DNA of 64,000 nt from Siccibacter turicensis LMG 23730 (GCF_000463155.2 NZ_AWFZ01000028.1:372001-436000), one strand, 5' to 3'; counted from the first letter of the stretch, positions 13,307 through 22,583 are shown. The notes: generated by a model from the sequence alone, not told the origin. Program-made: numbers and translations.

Positions 13307-14530
13307 TTACTGCTCGGCGGTCAGCTCCGCGATGCGCACAATCACCTGCACCGCTTTCTCCATCCCCTCCAGCGTCACGAACTCATGCTTACCGTGGTAG
13401 TTGTAACCGCCGGTAAAGATATTCGGGCAGGGTAAGCCTTTGAAGGAGAGCTGCGCCCCGTCGGTGCCGCCGCGAATCGGCTTCATCTGCGGTTCGATGT
13501 CGCAGTCGATCATCGCCTGACGGGCAATATCAATGATGTGCGGATGCTGCACCACCTGCTCACGCATGTTGTAGTAGCTGTCCTCGATCACCAGTTCGAT
13601 ATAGCAGTCCGGGTGCAGCCCCTTGCCGACCTTTTTGGCGATATCCATCATAGTACGCTTGCGGGCCTCAAAGTTGTCGCGATCGAAATCGCGGATGATG
13701 TAGTGCATCTCGGCGCGGTCGACGTTGCCCTTCATGCTGTGCAGGTGGTAGAAGCCGTCGTACCCGTCGGTGCACTCCGGTGACTCGTTGGCCGGCACTT
13801 CAGCATGAATGCGCGCCGCCAGCGACAGGGCGTTAACCATCACCCCTTTGGCGCTGCCGGGGTGCACGTTGTTGCCGACGATTTTGATGGTTACCGACGC
13901 GGCGTTGAAGTTCTCATACTCCAGCTCACCTACGCCGCCGCCGTCGATGGTGTAGGCCCACTCGGCGTTAAACGCCTCAACGTCAAAGTTCAGCGCGCCT
14001 TTTCCCACCTCTTCATCCGGGGTGAAGGCGACGCGAATATCACCGTGGGGAATGTTTTCCTGTTTCATGACCGCCAGCGCGGTCATGATCTCCGCGACGC
14101 CCGCTTTGTCGTCGGCTCCCAGCAGAGTTTTGCCGTCGGTAGTGATAATGGTGTGGCCGGTCAGCTGGTGCAGCACCGGGAACATCACCGGCGAGAGCAC
14201 TTCGTCACCCACGCCCAGGGCGATGTCGCCGCCGCGGTAGTTCTCGACAATCTGCGGGTTGACGTTTTTCCCGGTGAAGTCCGGGGAGGTATCGACATGG
14301 GAAATAAAACCGATGGCCGGCACTTTTTTGGCGATATTTGCAGGCAGCGTGCCCATCACCGTGCCATGCTCGCTAAGGGTAACGTCCACCAGCCCGAGTT
14401 CAATAAGCTGGGATTGCAGCAGGCGCAGCAGCGTCCACTGCCCGTCGGTGCTCGGCACCTGTTTCACGCCAGGTCTCGACTGGGTATCCAGCGAGACATA
14501 ATGTAAGAATCGCTCTAGTAATTTATCCAT
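13307..14530 (-). CDS. pepT: Peptidase T (tripeptide aminopeptidase)
   Basis: Cytoplasmic M20B zinc aminopeptidase that removes the N-terminal residue of tripeptides. Metal and catalytic positions are recognisable in [35 protein letters not shown] and NYHGKHEF. The length is 407 residues against 408 in E. coli, from an ATG at 14530. It is divergent from potABCD. On its own strand just upstream there is a TTGATAATG half-site; pepT is FNR-controlled in Salmonella, but a full FNR box is not evident here. Confidence 0.97.
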   Translation of the reverse strand: MDKLLERFLHYVSLDTQSRPGVKQVPSTDGQWTLLRLLQSQLIELGLVDVTLSEHGTVMGTLPANIAKKVPAIGFISHVDTSPDFTGKNVNPQIVENYRGGDIALGVGDEVLSPVMFPVLHQLTGHTIITTDGKTLLGADDKAGVAEIMTALAVMKQENIPHGDIRVAFTPDEEVGKGALNFDVEAFNAEWAYTIDGGGVGELEYENFNAASVTIKIVGNNVHPGSAKGVMVNALSLAARIHAEVPANESPECTDGYDGFYHLHSMKGNVDRAEMHYIIRDFDRDNFEARKRTMMDIAKKVGKGLHPDCYIELVIEDSYYNMREQVVQHPHIIDIARQAMIDCDIEPQMKPIRGGTDGAQLSFKGLPCPNIFTGGYNYHGKHEFVTLEGMEKAVQVIVRIAELTAEQ

Positions 14531-14670
14531 ACAGTCACCCTCTTTTATGTAACAACATTATCAATACGTTATCTAAATAAAATATTGCGTCAGGTCACTT
14601 TTAGTCCGCCGCGTCCTGAAATAAAACCGCCGAAAAGGTGACTGTGCACAACATATTGCCCGATCGCCCG

Positions 14671-14695
14671 TATTGATAACCGTAGCGCATCAATA
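14671..14695. promoter_or_regulatory. Inverted repeat in the pepT-potA control region
   Basis: TATTGAT and ATCAATA are exact 7-bp complements separated by 11 bases. The arms resemble FNR half-sites, but the spacing is far wider than the 4 bases FNR needs, so another factor or a chance dyad is possible. The rest of 14531-14808 is promoter-like AT-rich DNA without a gene. Confidence 0.35.
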
Positions 14696-14808
14696 AATGG
14701 TTACAAGGATTGGCGATAATGGTCGTTTGCCGTAGAATGCCTGCCCTTAATCAATGTGCCAGGCCCAAAGGTGGTTCATCACAAACCCCGCATCCGATAA
14801 GCCATCCG

Positions 14809-15957
14809 ATGCGTCAGTTACGGGACAGAGTAAAAAAATTGAATACACAACCGCGTTCGCTTTCACCGCTGGTGCAACTGGCGGGGATCGGTAAAAGTTT
14901 TGATGGTAAAACGGTTATCGCCGATTTATCCCTGACCATCAACAACGGCGAATTCCTCACTCTCCTTGGCCCTTCCGGCTGCGGCAAAACCACGGTATTA
15001 CGCCTGATTGCCGGGCTTGAGAATGTCGATGTCGGCACCATCCATCTGGATAATCAGGACATCACCCACGTTTCCGCCGAGCATCGTCACGTTAATACCG
15101 TTTTCCAGAGCTACGCCCTGTTTCCGCACATGACGGTCTTTGAAAACGTCGCTTTCGGTCTGCGCATGCAGAAAACCCCGGTGGCGGAGATTGCCCCGCG
15201 TGTCAACGACGCGCTGAAAATGGTCCAGCTCGACGCCTTCGCCCAGCGCAAACCGCACCAGCTCTCCGGCGGCCAGCAGCAGCGCGTGGCCATTGCCCGC
15301 GCGGTGGTGAATAAACCGCGCCTGCTGCTGCTTGATGAATCCCTGTCAGCGCTGGACTACAAGCTGCGCAAGCAGATGCAGAATGAACTCAAAGCGCTAC
15401 AGCGTAAGCTTGGCATCACCTTTGTGTTCGTCACCCACGATCAGGAAGAGGCGCTGACCATGTCCGATCGCATCGTGGTGATGCGCGACGGGCGCATTGA
15501 GCAGGACGGCACGCCGCGTGAGATCTACGAGGAACCGGCGAACCTGTTCGTCGCCAGCTTTATTGGCGAAATCAATATCTTCGACGCCACGGTCATCGAG
15601 CGGATCGACGACGCGCGGGTGCGCGCCAACGTCGAGGGCCGCGAGTGCAACATCTACGTGAATTTCCCGGTAACGCCCGGACAGCGCCTGAAAGTGCTGC
15701 TGCGCCCGGAGGATCTGCGCGTCGAGGAGATCAACGACGTCTGCGACGTCGAGGGGCTTATCGGCTACGTGCGCGAGCGCAACTATAAAGGCATGACGCT
15801 GGAATCCGTGGTAGAGCTGGAAAATGGCAAGATGGTGATGGTCAGCGAGTTCTTTAACGAGGACGACCCGGACTTCGACCACTCGCTGGACCAGAAAATG
15901 GCGGTGACCTGGGTTGAAAGCTGGGAGGTGGTACTCACCGATGAAGAGCTCGCGTAA
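14809..15957 (+). CDS. potA: Spermidine/putrescine ABC transporter ATPase PotA
   Basis: ATPase subunit of the PotABCD polyamine importer at the inner membrane. Walker A is GPSGCGKTT, the signature LSGGQQQR, Walker [13 protein letters not shown], the switch His is in FVTHDQEEA, and a TOBE-type regulatory domain follows to the C terminus. I chose the ATG at 14809 ([12 protein letters not shown], 382 residues): the codon equivalent to the E. coli start is ACG here and one extra A shifts the frame, so translation must begin further up. In-frame upstream codons to 14710 do not resemble the family. It overlaps potB by 17 bases. Confidence 0.94.
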   Translation: MRQLRDRVKKLNTQPRSLSPLVQLAGIGKSFDGKTVIADLSLTINNGEFLTLLGPSGCGKTTVLRLIAGLENVDVGTIHLDNQDITHVSAEHRHVNTVFQSYALFPHMTVFENVAFGLRMQKTPVAEIAPRVNDALKMVQLDAFAQRKPHQLSGGQQQRVAIARAVVNKPRLLLLDESLSALDYKLRKQMQNELKALQRKLGITFVFVTHDQEEALTMSDRIVVMRDGRIEQDGTPREIYEEPANLFVASFIGEINIFDATVIERIDDARVRANVEGRECNIYVNFPVTPGQRLKVLLRPEDLRVEEINDVCDVEGLIGYVRERNYKGMTLESVVELENGKMVMVSEFFNEDDPDFDHSLDQKMAVTWVESWEVVLTDEELA

Positions 15958-16798
15958 ATTTCAAAACCTGGTGATCGCCACCATCGTGGGCTGGCTGGTG
16001 CTGTTCGTCTTTTTGCCGAACCTGATGATCGTCGGCACCAGTTTCCTCACGCGCGATGACACGAACTTCGTCAGCCTGGTGTTTACCCTGGATAACTACG
16101 CGCGTCTGCTGGATCCGCTCTACTTCCAGGTGCTGCTGCACTCCCTGAATATGGCGCTGATCGCCACCCTCGCCTGCCTGGTGCTCGGTTACCCGTTCGC
16201 CTGGTTTCTGGCGCGCCTGCCGCAGAAAATACGCCCGCTGCTGCTGTTTCTGCTGATTGTGCCCTTCTGGACCAACTCGCTGATCCGCATCTACGGGCTG
16301 AAAATTTTTCTCAGCACCAAAGGCTACCTGAACGAGTTCCTGCTCTGGATTGGGGTTATCGACACGCCGATACGCATTATGTACACCCCGTCGGCGGTGA
16401 TCGTCGGGCTGGTCTACATCCTGCTGCCGTTCATGGTGATGCCGCTCTACTCCAGCATTGAAAAGCTGGAGAAACCGCTGCTGGAGGCGGCGCGGGATCT
16501 CGGAGCCAACAAGCTGCAGCGCTTTATTCGCATCATCATTCCGCTGACCATGCCGGGGATTGTTGCCGGCTGTCTGCTGGTGATGCTTCCGGCGATGGGG
16601 CTGTTCTTTGTCTCCGACCTGATGGGCGGGGCGAAGAACCTGCTGATCGGCAACGTGATTAAGAGTCAGTTCCTGAACATTCGCGACTGGCCGTTCGGCT
16701 CGGCAACCAGCATCACCCTGACGCTGGTGATGGGGCTGATGCTGCTGATTTACTGGCGCGCGGCGCGGCTACTCAACAAAAAGGTGGAGCTGGAATGA
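15941..16798 (+). CDS. potB: Spermidine/putrescine permease PotB
   Basis: Inner-membrane permease subunit of PotABCD with about six helices. The binding-protein-dependent transport (EAA) loop is visible as [19 protein letters not shown], which docks onto PotA. The ATG at 15941 gives 285 residues, as in the long E. coli form; it lies inside the end of potA, so translation is probably coupled. It shares ATGA with potC. Confidence 0.95.
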   Translation: MKSSRKFQNLVIATIVGWLVLFVFLPNLMIVGTSFLTRDDTNFVSLVFTLDNYARLLDPLYFQVLLHSLNMALIATLACLVLGYPFAWFLARLPQKIRPLLLFLLIVPFWTNSLIRIYGLKIFLSTKGYLNEFLLWIGVIDTPIRIMYTPSAVIVGLVYILLPFMVMPLYSSIEKLEKPLLEAARDLGANKLQRFIRIIIPLTMPGIVAGCLLVMLPAMGLFFVSDLMGGAKNLLIGNVIKSQFLNIRDWPFGSATSITLTLVMGLMLLIYWRAARLLNKKVELE

Positions 16799-17586
16799 TC
16801 GGACGGCTTCTGCGCGGCGGCTTTATGACCGCCATCTATGCGTATCTCTATATTCCGATCATCATTCTGATCGTGAACTCGTTTAACGGCTCGCGCTTTG
16901 GCATCAACTGGCAGGGGTTCACCACCAAATGGTACAGCCTGCTGTTGAACAACGACAGCCTGCTGCAGGCGGCGCGCCACTCCCTGACCATGGCGGTGTT
17001 TTCCGCCACCTTCGCGACGCTGATTGGCTCTCTCACCGCGGTGGCGCTCTACCGCTATCGCTTTCGCGGCAAGCCGTTCGTCAGCGGTATGCTGTTTGTG
17101 GTGATGATGTCGCCGGATATCGTGATGGCCATTTCGCTGCTGGTGTTGTTTATGCTGCTCGGCATTCAGCTAGGCTTCTGGTCGCTGCTGTTTTCCCACA
17201 TCACCTTCTGCCTGCCGTTCGTGGTAGTCACCGTCTATTCACGGCTGAAGGGCTTTGACGTACGGATGCTGGAGGCGGCCAAAGATCTGGGCGCCAGCGA
17301 AATCACCATTCTGCGCAAAATTATTCTGCCGCTCGCCATGCCGGCGGTGGCCGCGGGCTGGGTGCTGAGCTTCACCCTGTCGATGGATGACGTGGTGGTC
17401 TCCTCCTTCGTGACCGGCCCGAGCTATGAAATTTTGCCGCTGAAAATCTACTCGATGGTAAAAGTTGGCGTGTCGCCTGAGGTGAACGCGCTGGCCACGA
17501 TCCTGCTGCTTCTCTCGCTGGGCCTGGTGCTTGCCAGCCAGCTCATCCTTCGTGATAACACTAAAATCCAGGGGACGTTAAAATGA
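16795..17586 (+). CDS. potC: Spermidine/putrescine permease PotC
   Basis: Second permease subunit of the polyamine importer, 263 residues with about six membrane helices. Its EAA loop is EAAKDLGASEITILRKII. It overlaps potB by 4 bases and potD by 4 bases, so the four genes form one translationally coupled operon. Confidence 0.96.
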   Translation: MIGRLLRGGFMTAIYAYLYIPIIILIVNSFNGSRFGINWQGFTTKWYSLLLNNDSLLQAARHSLTMAVFSATFATLIGSLTAVALYRYRFRGKPFVSGMLFVVMMSPDIVMAISLLVLFMLLGIQLGFWSLLFSHITFCLPFVVVTVYSRLKGFDVRMLEAAKDLGASEITILRKIILPLAMPAVAAGWVLSFTLSMDDVVVSSFVTGPSYEILPLKIYSMVKVGVSPEVNALATILLLLSLGLVLASQLILRDNTKIQGTLK

Positions 17587-18629
17587 AAAAATGGTCACGC
17601 CACCTGCTTGCTGCCGGCGCGCTCGCGCTTGGCGTCAGCGCGGCCCATGCTGACGACAGCAAAACGCTCTACTTCTACAACTGGACCGAGTACGTGCCGC
17701 CGGGCCTGCTGGAGCAGTTCACCAAAGAGACCGGTATCAAGGTGATCTATTCGACCTACGAGTCGAACGAAACCATGTACGCCAAGCTCAAAACCTATAA
17801 AGAAGGCGCCTACGATCTGGTTGTGCCGTCCACCTACTTTGTCGATAAGATGCGCAAGGAAGGGATGATTCAGAAGATCGACAAGAGCAAGCTGACCAAC
17901 TTCCACAATCTCGATCCGGCGATGCTCAACAAGCCGTTCGATCCCAATAACGACTACTCCATTCCCTATATCTGGGGCGCTACCGCCATTGGCGTGAACG
18001 GCGAAGAGATCGGCCCGAAAACCATCACCAGCTGGGCCGACCTGTGGAAGCCGGATTATAAAAGCAGCCTGCTGCTGACCGACGACGCGCGCGAAGTGTT
18101 CCAGATGGCGCTGCGCAAGCTCGGCTACTCCGGTAACACCACCGATGCGAAAGAGATTGAAGCGGCGTATCACGAACTGCAAGAGCTGATGCCGAACGTG
18201 GCGGCCTTCAACTCCGACAACCCGGCTAACCCCTATATGGAAGGGGAAGTGAACCTGGGGATGGTGTGGAACGGTTCGGCGTGGGTCGCGCGCCAGGCCG
18301 GTACGCCGCTTGAGGTGGTGTGGCCGAAAGAAGGCGGCATCTTCTGGATGGACAGCCTGGCGATCCCGGCGAACGCGAAGAACGTGGACGGTGCGCTGAA
18401 GCTAATCAACTTCCTGCTGCGCCCGGACGTGGCAAAACAGGTCGCGGAAACCATTGGCTATCCGACCCCGAACCTGGAAGCCCGCAAGCTGCTAAGCCCG
18501 GAAGTCGCCAACGATAAGTCGCTCTACCCGGATGCGGCAACCATCGAGAAAGGCGAATGGCAGAACGACGTCGGCGACGCCAGCGCCCTTTACGAGTCGT
18601 ACTATCAGAAGCTGAAAGCGGGACGCTGA
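17583..18629 (+). CDS. potD: Spermidine/putrescine-binding protein PotD
   Basis: Periplasmic binding protein that delivers spermidine (preferred) and putrescine to PotBC. A Sec signal peptide, MKKWSRHLLAAGALALGVSAAHA, is followed by the mature start DDSKTLYFYNWTEYVPP. The W-T-E-Y and later D/E positions that clamp the polyamine amines in E. coli are retained. Length 348 equals E. coli. It is the last gene of potABCD and is followed by a hairpin. Confidence 0.97.
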   Translation: MKKWSRHLLAAGALALGVSAAHADDSKTLYFYNWTEYVPPGLLEQFTKETGIKVIYSTYESNETMYAKLKTYKEGAYDLVVPSTYFVDKMRKEGMIQKIDKSKLTNFHNLDPAMLNKPFDPNNDYSIPYIWGATAIGVNGEEIGPKTITSWADLWKPDYKSSLLLTDDAREVFQMALRKLGYSGNTTDAKEIEAAYHELQELMPNVAAFNSDNPANPYMEGEVNLGMVWNGSAWVARQAGTPLEVVWPKEGGIFWMDSLAIPANAKNVDGALKLINFLLRPDVAKQVAETIGYPTPNLEARKLLSPEVANDKSLYPDAATIEKGEWQNDVGDASALYESYYQKLKAGR

Positions 18630-18641
18630 CGTGATCATCGA

Positions 18642-18664
18642 CCCCACTTCTCACGGAAGTGGGG
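18642..18664 (+). terminator. Hairpin after potD
   Basis: CCCCACTTC and GAAGTGGGG form a perfect 9-bp stem with a 5-base loop 12 bases after potD. There is no T run downstream, so it may be a weak terminator or an RNA-stabilising end. Confidence 0.55.
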
Positions 18665-19030
18665 CAAACCCAACGCTACCCACTGCCTTACCCTCCTCAC
18701 TTGATGTGCCATTCTCATCTGCAACAAATAACCGTTGCAGCCCATTTAACGCAGGCTGTATGCGCCACGCCCGGAAATGGGCCAGCACAGGGCAACGAAT
18801 CTGGCCCAGGCTGCCCGTACCGTCTGTTGTTAATACGCACTTCCCAGCCCGTGGATAAAGCGAGGCCTTCAGCAAAGCACCCGCAGTATTATGTAAACGT
18901 GTGATAGCGTCAGACCCGTTGCCCGCATTGTCTGAGTCGAATGCTTGCGTTGTACTCGCGGGAGCCGTATTAAAGACCAGATTCTATAATTCAGAATGCC
19001 TAAACAAGGTTCCGCTTTGAGGTTTCCGAT
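18665..19030. other. 366-base stretch without a supported gene
   Basis: Short overlapping open frames occur on both strands, but none has a ribosome-binding site, recognisable family or consistent codon use. TATAAT at 18985-18990, 40 bases before the peroxidase gene, is a plausible -10 box without a clear -35. The DNA may be the worn edge of the inserted block. Confidence 0.5.
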
Positions 19031-19513
19031 ATGACCACTTTTCATCAACTTACTGCTACCAGCCTGGGTGGCCAGTTAATCTCTATGGCCGATTATGCGG
19101 GTAAGCTGGTTCTGGTGGTTAATACGGCAAGCCATTGTGGTTTCACACCACAATATGCAGGCCTTGAAATGCTTTACAAAAAGTATGCCGCCCTGGGGCT
19201 GGTCGTGCTTGGTTTCCCCTGCAATCAGTTTGGTAAGCAGGAGCCCGGCGGCACCGACGAAATTGCGCAGACCTGTCACATCAATTACGGTGTGAGCTTC
19301 CCGATATTCGAGAAAGTGGAGGTCAACGGTGCCGCTACGCACCCTGTGTTTCGTTATCTGAAAGATGAGTTGCCCGGCATGCTGGGTGGGCGCATCAAGT
19401 GGAACTTCACTAAGTTTCTGATCGGACGCGACGGTAAACCGCTCAAGCGTTTTGCACCGCTCACCACCCCGGAGAAAATGGAAGCCGCAATCGTTGTTGC
19501 ACTTGAAATCTGA
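19031..19513 (+). CDS. Glutathione peroxidase-family (thioredoxin-type) peroxidase
   Basis: Thiol peroxidase of the GPx superfamily that reduces H2O2 or organic hydroperoxides in the cytoplasm. The catalytic set is complete: Cys36 in NTASHCGFTPQY, Gln70 in CNQFGKQEPG, Trp124 and Asn125 in KWNFTKFL. Cys82 (QTCHINYG) is placed like the resolving Cys of thioredoxin-dependent enzymes. It uses Cys, not selenocysteine. At 160 residues it is shorter than BtuE of E. coli and differs enough to be a paralogue. It is the first gene of the block inserted between potD and cobB. Confidence 0.9.
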   Translation: MTTFHQLTATSLGGQLISMADYAGKLVLVVNTASHCGFTPQYAGLEMLYKKYAALGLVVLGFPCNQFGKQEPGGTDEIAQTCHINYGVSFPIFEKVEVNGAATHPVFRYLKDELPGMLGGRIKWNFTKFLIGRDGKPLKRFAPLTTPEKMEAAIVVALEI

Positions 19514-19648
19514 GTATTTCTGTCATTCGAACCATTCGCTTTTAGTGAAGTGCTGATGAATTCATTATATCCGTGCGAAGTTAATATCTGCTTTCATCGC
19601 CCTTCTCCGGCGGATATCCCTCACCGATATCTGCGCTGATTCTCAGCC

Positions 19649-19680
19649 TTCACATAAGCCTTCATGAATGTTTATGTGAA
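19649..19680. promoter_or_regulatory. 32-bp composite dyad ahead of the YjbR-like gene
   Basis: TTCACATAA (19649-19657) and TTATGTGAA (19672-19680) are exact complements. A second palindrome, TTCATGAA (19661-19668), has exactly the same centre, so only three bases on each side break the symmetry. It ends 20 bases before the start codon, as expected for an operator or a leader hairpin. The binding factor is unknown. Confidence 0.6.
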
Positions 19681-19699
19681 TAAATGACCAGGAGACAGG

Positions 19700-20056
19700 A
19701 TGAAGCGTGAAACCTTGTTCAACTATGCCCGCGATACCTTTAACGCAGAACCCGAATATTTGTGGAGCACGTTTCCTGAGTATGCCGTTCTGCGACATCA
19801 CGACGGAAAAAAGTGGTTCGCCGTCGTCATGAACGTACCCGGAACTAAGCTTGGCCTTAACACCGATGACGTCATTGATGTCCTGGCGGTCAAGGTCAGG
19901 CCGGAGCACAGTGGTTCTTTGCGGAAAAAAGAGGGCATCCTGCCCGCATACCATATGAATAAAGAGCACTGGATAAGCGTAATCCTCGCCGGCCCGTTAT
20001 CGGATGAAGAAATTTACGATCTGCTGTCGGAAAGCCATGCGCTGACGACGGGCTGA
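19700..20056 (+). CDS. MmcQ/YjbR family protein
   Basis: Small soluble protein of the YjbR/MmcQ (DUF419) family, 118 residues. These proteins fold like a double-wing DNA-binding domain, and their biochemical role is not established. Family-typical segments are YLWSTFPEYAVLRH near the N terminus, KWFAVVMNVP, and the C-terminal LPAYHMNKEHWISVIL. AGGAGA just upstream supports the ATG at 19700. It stands alone, with a 32-bp dyad in front and a GC-rich hairpin behind. Confidence 0.88.
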   Translation: MKRETLFNYARDTFNAEPEYLWSTFPEYAVLRHHDGKKWFAVVMNVPGTKLGLNTDDVIDVLAVKVRPEHSGSLRKKEGILPAYHMNKEHWISVILAGPLSDEEIYDLLSESHALTTG

Positions 20057-20110
20057 TGGGTAAGTCTCAGGCAGAAGATTCACCCGCTCAACCCACCCGT
20101 GAATCACAGA

Positions 20111-20128
20111 CGGCCGGTATTCCGGCCG
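20111..20128. terminator. GC-rich hairpin between convergent genes
   Basis: CGGCCGG-TATT-CCGGCCG is a perfect 7-bp stem between the YjbR-like gene and the convergent SDR gene. No T run follows, so it is a candidate transcription block only. Confidence 0.45.
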
Positions 20129-20151
20129 CCTCCAGACAGCGCCAGACGTCA

Positions 20152-20883
20152 TTAAACCTGGGTCAGACCGCCATCCACACAGATTTCTGCGCCGGCGATA
20201 TAGCTGCTTTCGTCACTCGCAAGGAACAGGGCCACGTTGGCCACCTCTTCCGTTGTGGCCATCCTGGCTAAGGGAATGGTGCTGATTATGCCGTTACGCA
20301 GCTCTTCGGATGCCGCCTGCATCATTTCTGTGTCGACGGGGCCTGGCGCCACCACGTTTATGCGAATTCCCCGGGCGGCGAGTTCACCGGTCCACGTGCG
20401 GGCAAAAGATCGCAGTGCCGCTTTACTTGCGCCGTAGACGCCGTAGCCGCGGGTGCCAATCACATCGGCAATCGATCCGATCAGGACAACGCTCGTCCCC
20501 GCTTTCATTAGCGGAAGCGCTGCCTGAAGCGCAAATAGCGGTGAGCGGACATTCAGGTTGAAAATAGAATCAAAGTGCGCGGGCGTAACGTCGTTAAGCG
20601 TCGCGTATTCCGCCATCCCGGCATTAATCACCAGGACATCGATCTGACCGGACTCACCGTTAATCACGTCAATAATACGCGTCAGTTCGCTTAGCTGGCT
20701 GACGTCAGCACGTAGCGGCCTGGCGTTGCCGGTGATAGTCTGGCTGGCTGCGTCTAAATCTTCGCTTCGGCGCGAGGTGAACCAGGTGGTTGCGCCTTCA
20801 CGGGCAAAACGCTGGCTAATCGCAAGGCCAATGCCTTTTGCGCCGCCCAGTACCAGGGCCACTTTATTCTCTAACCTGTTCAT
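20152..20883 (-). CDS. Short-chain dehydrogenase/reductase (SDR)
   Basis: Classical SDR oxidoreductase of 243 residues using NAD(P)H; the substrate is unknown. The dinucleotide loop reads GGAKGIG (Gly in place of the usual Thr), NAG follows at NAGMAEYA, and the catalytic tetrad is Asn111, Ser137, Tyr150 and Lys154 (GVYGASKAA). The TSRRSED stretch after the second strand has arginines that would favour NADPH. The C-terminal DGGLTQV is family-typical. It is divergent from an HxlR regulator 99 bases away, the usual pairing for a regulator and its target. Confidence 0.9.
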   Translation of the reverse strand: MNRLENKVALVLGGAKGIGLAISQRFAREGATTWFTSRRSEDLDAASQTITGNARPLRADVSQLSELTRIIDVINGESGQIDVLVINAGMAEYATLNDVTPAHFDSIFNLNVRSPLFALQAALPLMKAGTSVVLIGSIADVIGTRGYGVYGASKAALRSFARTWTGELAARGIRINVVAPGPVDTEMMQAASEELRNGIISTIPLARMATTEEVANVALFLASDESSYIAGAEICVDGGLTQV

Positions 20884-20926
20884 CAGTTAACTCCTCTCTG
20901 GATGGAAAACCGATGATATAATTTTT

Positions 20927-20966
20927 ATACTTAATAACAATTACGCACTTTGTTTATACCAGGTAT
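20927..20966. promoter_or_regulatory. Candidate HxlR operator dyad in the SDR-hxlR region
   Basis: ATAC..AACAA on the left and TTGTT..GTAT on the right are mirror complements across a central ttacgcact, giving an imperfect 40-bp dyad. It overlaps a plausible leftward promoter for the SDR gene (TTGTTA, 16 bases, TATCAT read on the minus strand). This is the expected position for an autoregulated HxlR operator. Confidence 0.45.
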
Positions 20967-20982
20967 CACGGAGTATATCGCT

Positions 20983-21363
20983 ATGTGCCAGATTAATGGT
21001 AACGACCTGAAAGAAGTAGGAAAAACCCGACCGGTGCTGGAAAACATCACCAACAAGTGGTCAATTTTGATTCTCACCGTGCTGTGCAGTGAACCCGCGC
21101 GCTTCAATGAACTCCGCCGCCGGCTGGATGGAATTACGCATAAAGCCCTGGCAGACGCGCTCAAGCGCCTTGAACGCAACGGGCTGGTGAACCGAAAAGT
21201 GCTGCCCACTTCGCCCGTGAGCGTGGAGTACAGTCTGACGCCGCTGGCGAAGACGCTACAGGAGCCGTTCAGCGCGCTCTACGACTGGGCGCTGAAACAC
21301 GGGCCGCAAGTGGTCCAGGCCCAGCAGGAGTACGATGCCCGGCAAATGGAAGACGTTTGCTGA
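20983..21363 (+). CDS. HxlR-family winged-helix transcriptional regulator
   Basis: MarR-like HxlR/DUF24 regulator of 126 residues. The winged helix runs through NKWSILILTVLCSEPARFNEL, the recognition-helix region GITHKALADALKRLERNGLV and the wing VEYSLTPLAK. Cys2 sits near the N terminus, and HxlR proteins often sense electrophiles or oxidants through such a cysteine. A TTG 33 bases upstream is open, but ATG at 20983 with GGAG at 20970 is better. Divergent from the SDR gene, which it probably controls. Confidence 0.9.
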   Translation: MCQINGNDLKEVGKTRPVLENITNKWSILILTVLCSEPARFNELRRRLDGITHKALADALKRLERNGLVNRKVLPTSPVSVEYSLTPLAKTLQEPFSALYDWALKHGPQVVQAQQEYDARQMEDVC

Positions 21364-21468
21364 ATTTTTCTTATACTTATGCGCGTCTGTCAGCCATTCA
21401 GGAGAGGATGACTGATTTTTTAACCGATCCGCCAATGCCCGGTTGTTGGCAGAAGATAAGGGGAAAGC

Positions 21469-22548
21469 ATGCCTTTTTTAGTTGGTGAGTTATCTGGCGC
21501 TCCGGCATGGGTGCCTGCTGTATTGCTCGTCACCCTCTCGCTCGCGGTGGGTTTTCTCGCGAGGTTTATCCTTCTGCAATTTATCCGTTACTGGCAGAGC
21601 CGTGACAGAAAGCTGTTCAAGTCGCTAGAGAAACACCTTCGTGGATCGATGTTTCTTTTTATCCCCCTGCTGTCGATCCGCATCGGGGTTAACTATGTCC
21701 ACATCCAGCCTCAGTCGCTGACCTTTATTACCACCACGATCAATATCTTTATTATCCTGTCATTCTGTTCGGTGCTGGTGCGGTTGATTAACGTCGCGCA
21801 GGATATGCTTTTCATACGCTATGACATTAATATTTCGAACAATCTTCGCGCCCGCAAAATTCGCACGCAGATAATGTATGTCAGGAAAGTGGCTATCGTC
21901 ATACTGGTGATGCTCTGCCTGTCGCTGATTTTACTCAGTTTCCCTGCGGTTCGAAAATTCGGTACCACTATCCTGGCCGGTGCCGGGGTGGCAGGGATCA
22001 TCATTGGTTTTGCGCTTCAGAAGTCGCTCGTCAATCTGTTTGCCGGCATTCAGATCGCCTTTACCCAACCCATCAAAATCGATGATGCGGTGGTGGTGGA
22101 AAAAGAGTGGGGCTGGATTGAGGAGATCAACCTGACGTATGTGGTGGTGCGACTCTGGGACCTGCGCCGGCTGGTGTTGCCGATTACCTATTTCACCGAA
22201 AATCCCTTCCAGAACTGGACCCGAAACAATGCGCAAATTCTGGGTACCGTTTTTCTCTACGTGGATTACTCCATGCCCTTGCAGCCCCTTCGCGAGCATT
22301 TTGAAAAAGTGCTCAGTGAAACCAAACTCTGGGATCAGGAAACCCAGGTGCTGCAGGTGACCGATACCACTGAAAAAACCATGACCATCAGGCTGCTGAT
22401 GACGGCGCAGAACTCCCCTACCGCCTTCGATCTTCGCTGCTACGTGCGGGAACGCATGATCGAATTTATCCAGCAAAACTATCCGCAGAGCCTTCCTCAG
22501 GTACGGGCGACCCTGAGCGCCCCCGTTGTCGCCGGGGCGGAGGAGTGA
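21469..22548 (+). CDS. MscS-family mechanosensitive channel
   Basis: Inner-membrane channel expected to open under membrane tension during hypo-osmotic shock. About four N-terminal helices precede the pore helix, GTTILAGAGVAGIIIGFALQ, rich in Gly/Ala as in MscS TM3. The beta domain (FTQPIKIDDAVVVEKEWGWIEEI) and the C-terminal alpha/beta part follow. It is 359 residues, longer than MscS (286) and nearer YnaI/YbdG size; the exact paralogue cannot be assigned. GGGGAAAG precedes the ATG. It is the last gene of the inserted block, ended by a terminator shared with cobB. Confidence 0.92.
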   Translation: MPFLVGELSGAPAWVPAVLLVTLSLAVGFLARFILLQFIRYWQSRDRKLFKSLEKHLRGSMFLFIPLLSIRIGVNYVHIQPQSLTFITTTINIFIILSFCSVLVRLINVAQDMLFIRYDINISNNLRARKIRTQIMYVRKVAIVILVMLCLSLILLSFPAVRKFGTTILAGAGVAGIIIGFALQKSLVNLFAGIQIAFTQPIKIDDAVVVEKEWGWIEEINLTYVVVRLWDLRRLVLPITYFTENPFQNWTRNNAQILGTVFLYVDYSMPLQPLREHFEKVLSETKLWDQETQVLQVTDTTEKTMTIRLLMTAQNSPTAFDLRCYVRERMIEFIQQNYPQSLPQVRATLSAPVVAGAEE

Positions 22549-22583
22549 TTGTTATACCGGGTCGCTAAGCGAGCGGCCCGCCG

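Noticed and set aside
18631-18904. Overlapping short frames after potD on both strands
   Set aside because: None has a ribosome-binding site or family match; they conflict with each other.
20056-20271. 71-codon frame after the YjbR-like gene
   Set aside because: It overlaps the convergent SDR gene and contains the GC-rich hairpin; no homology.
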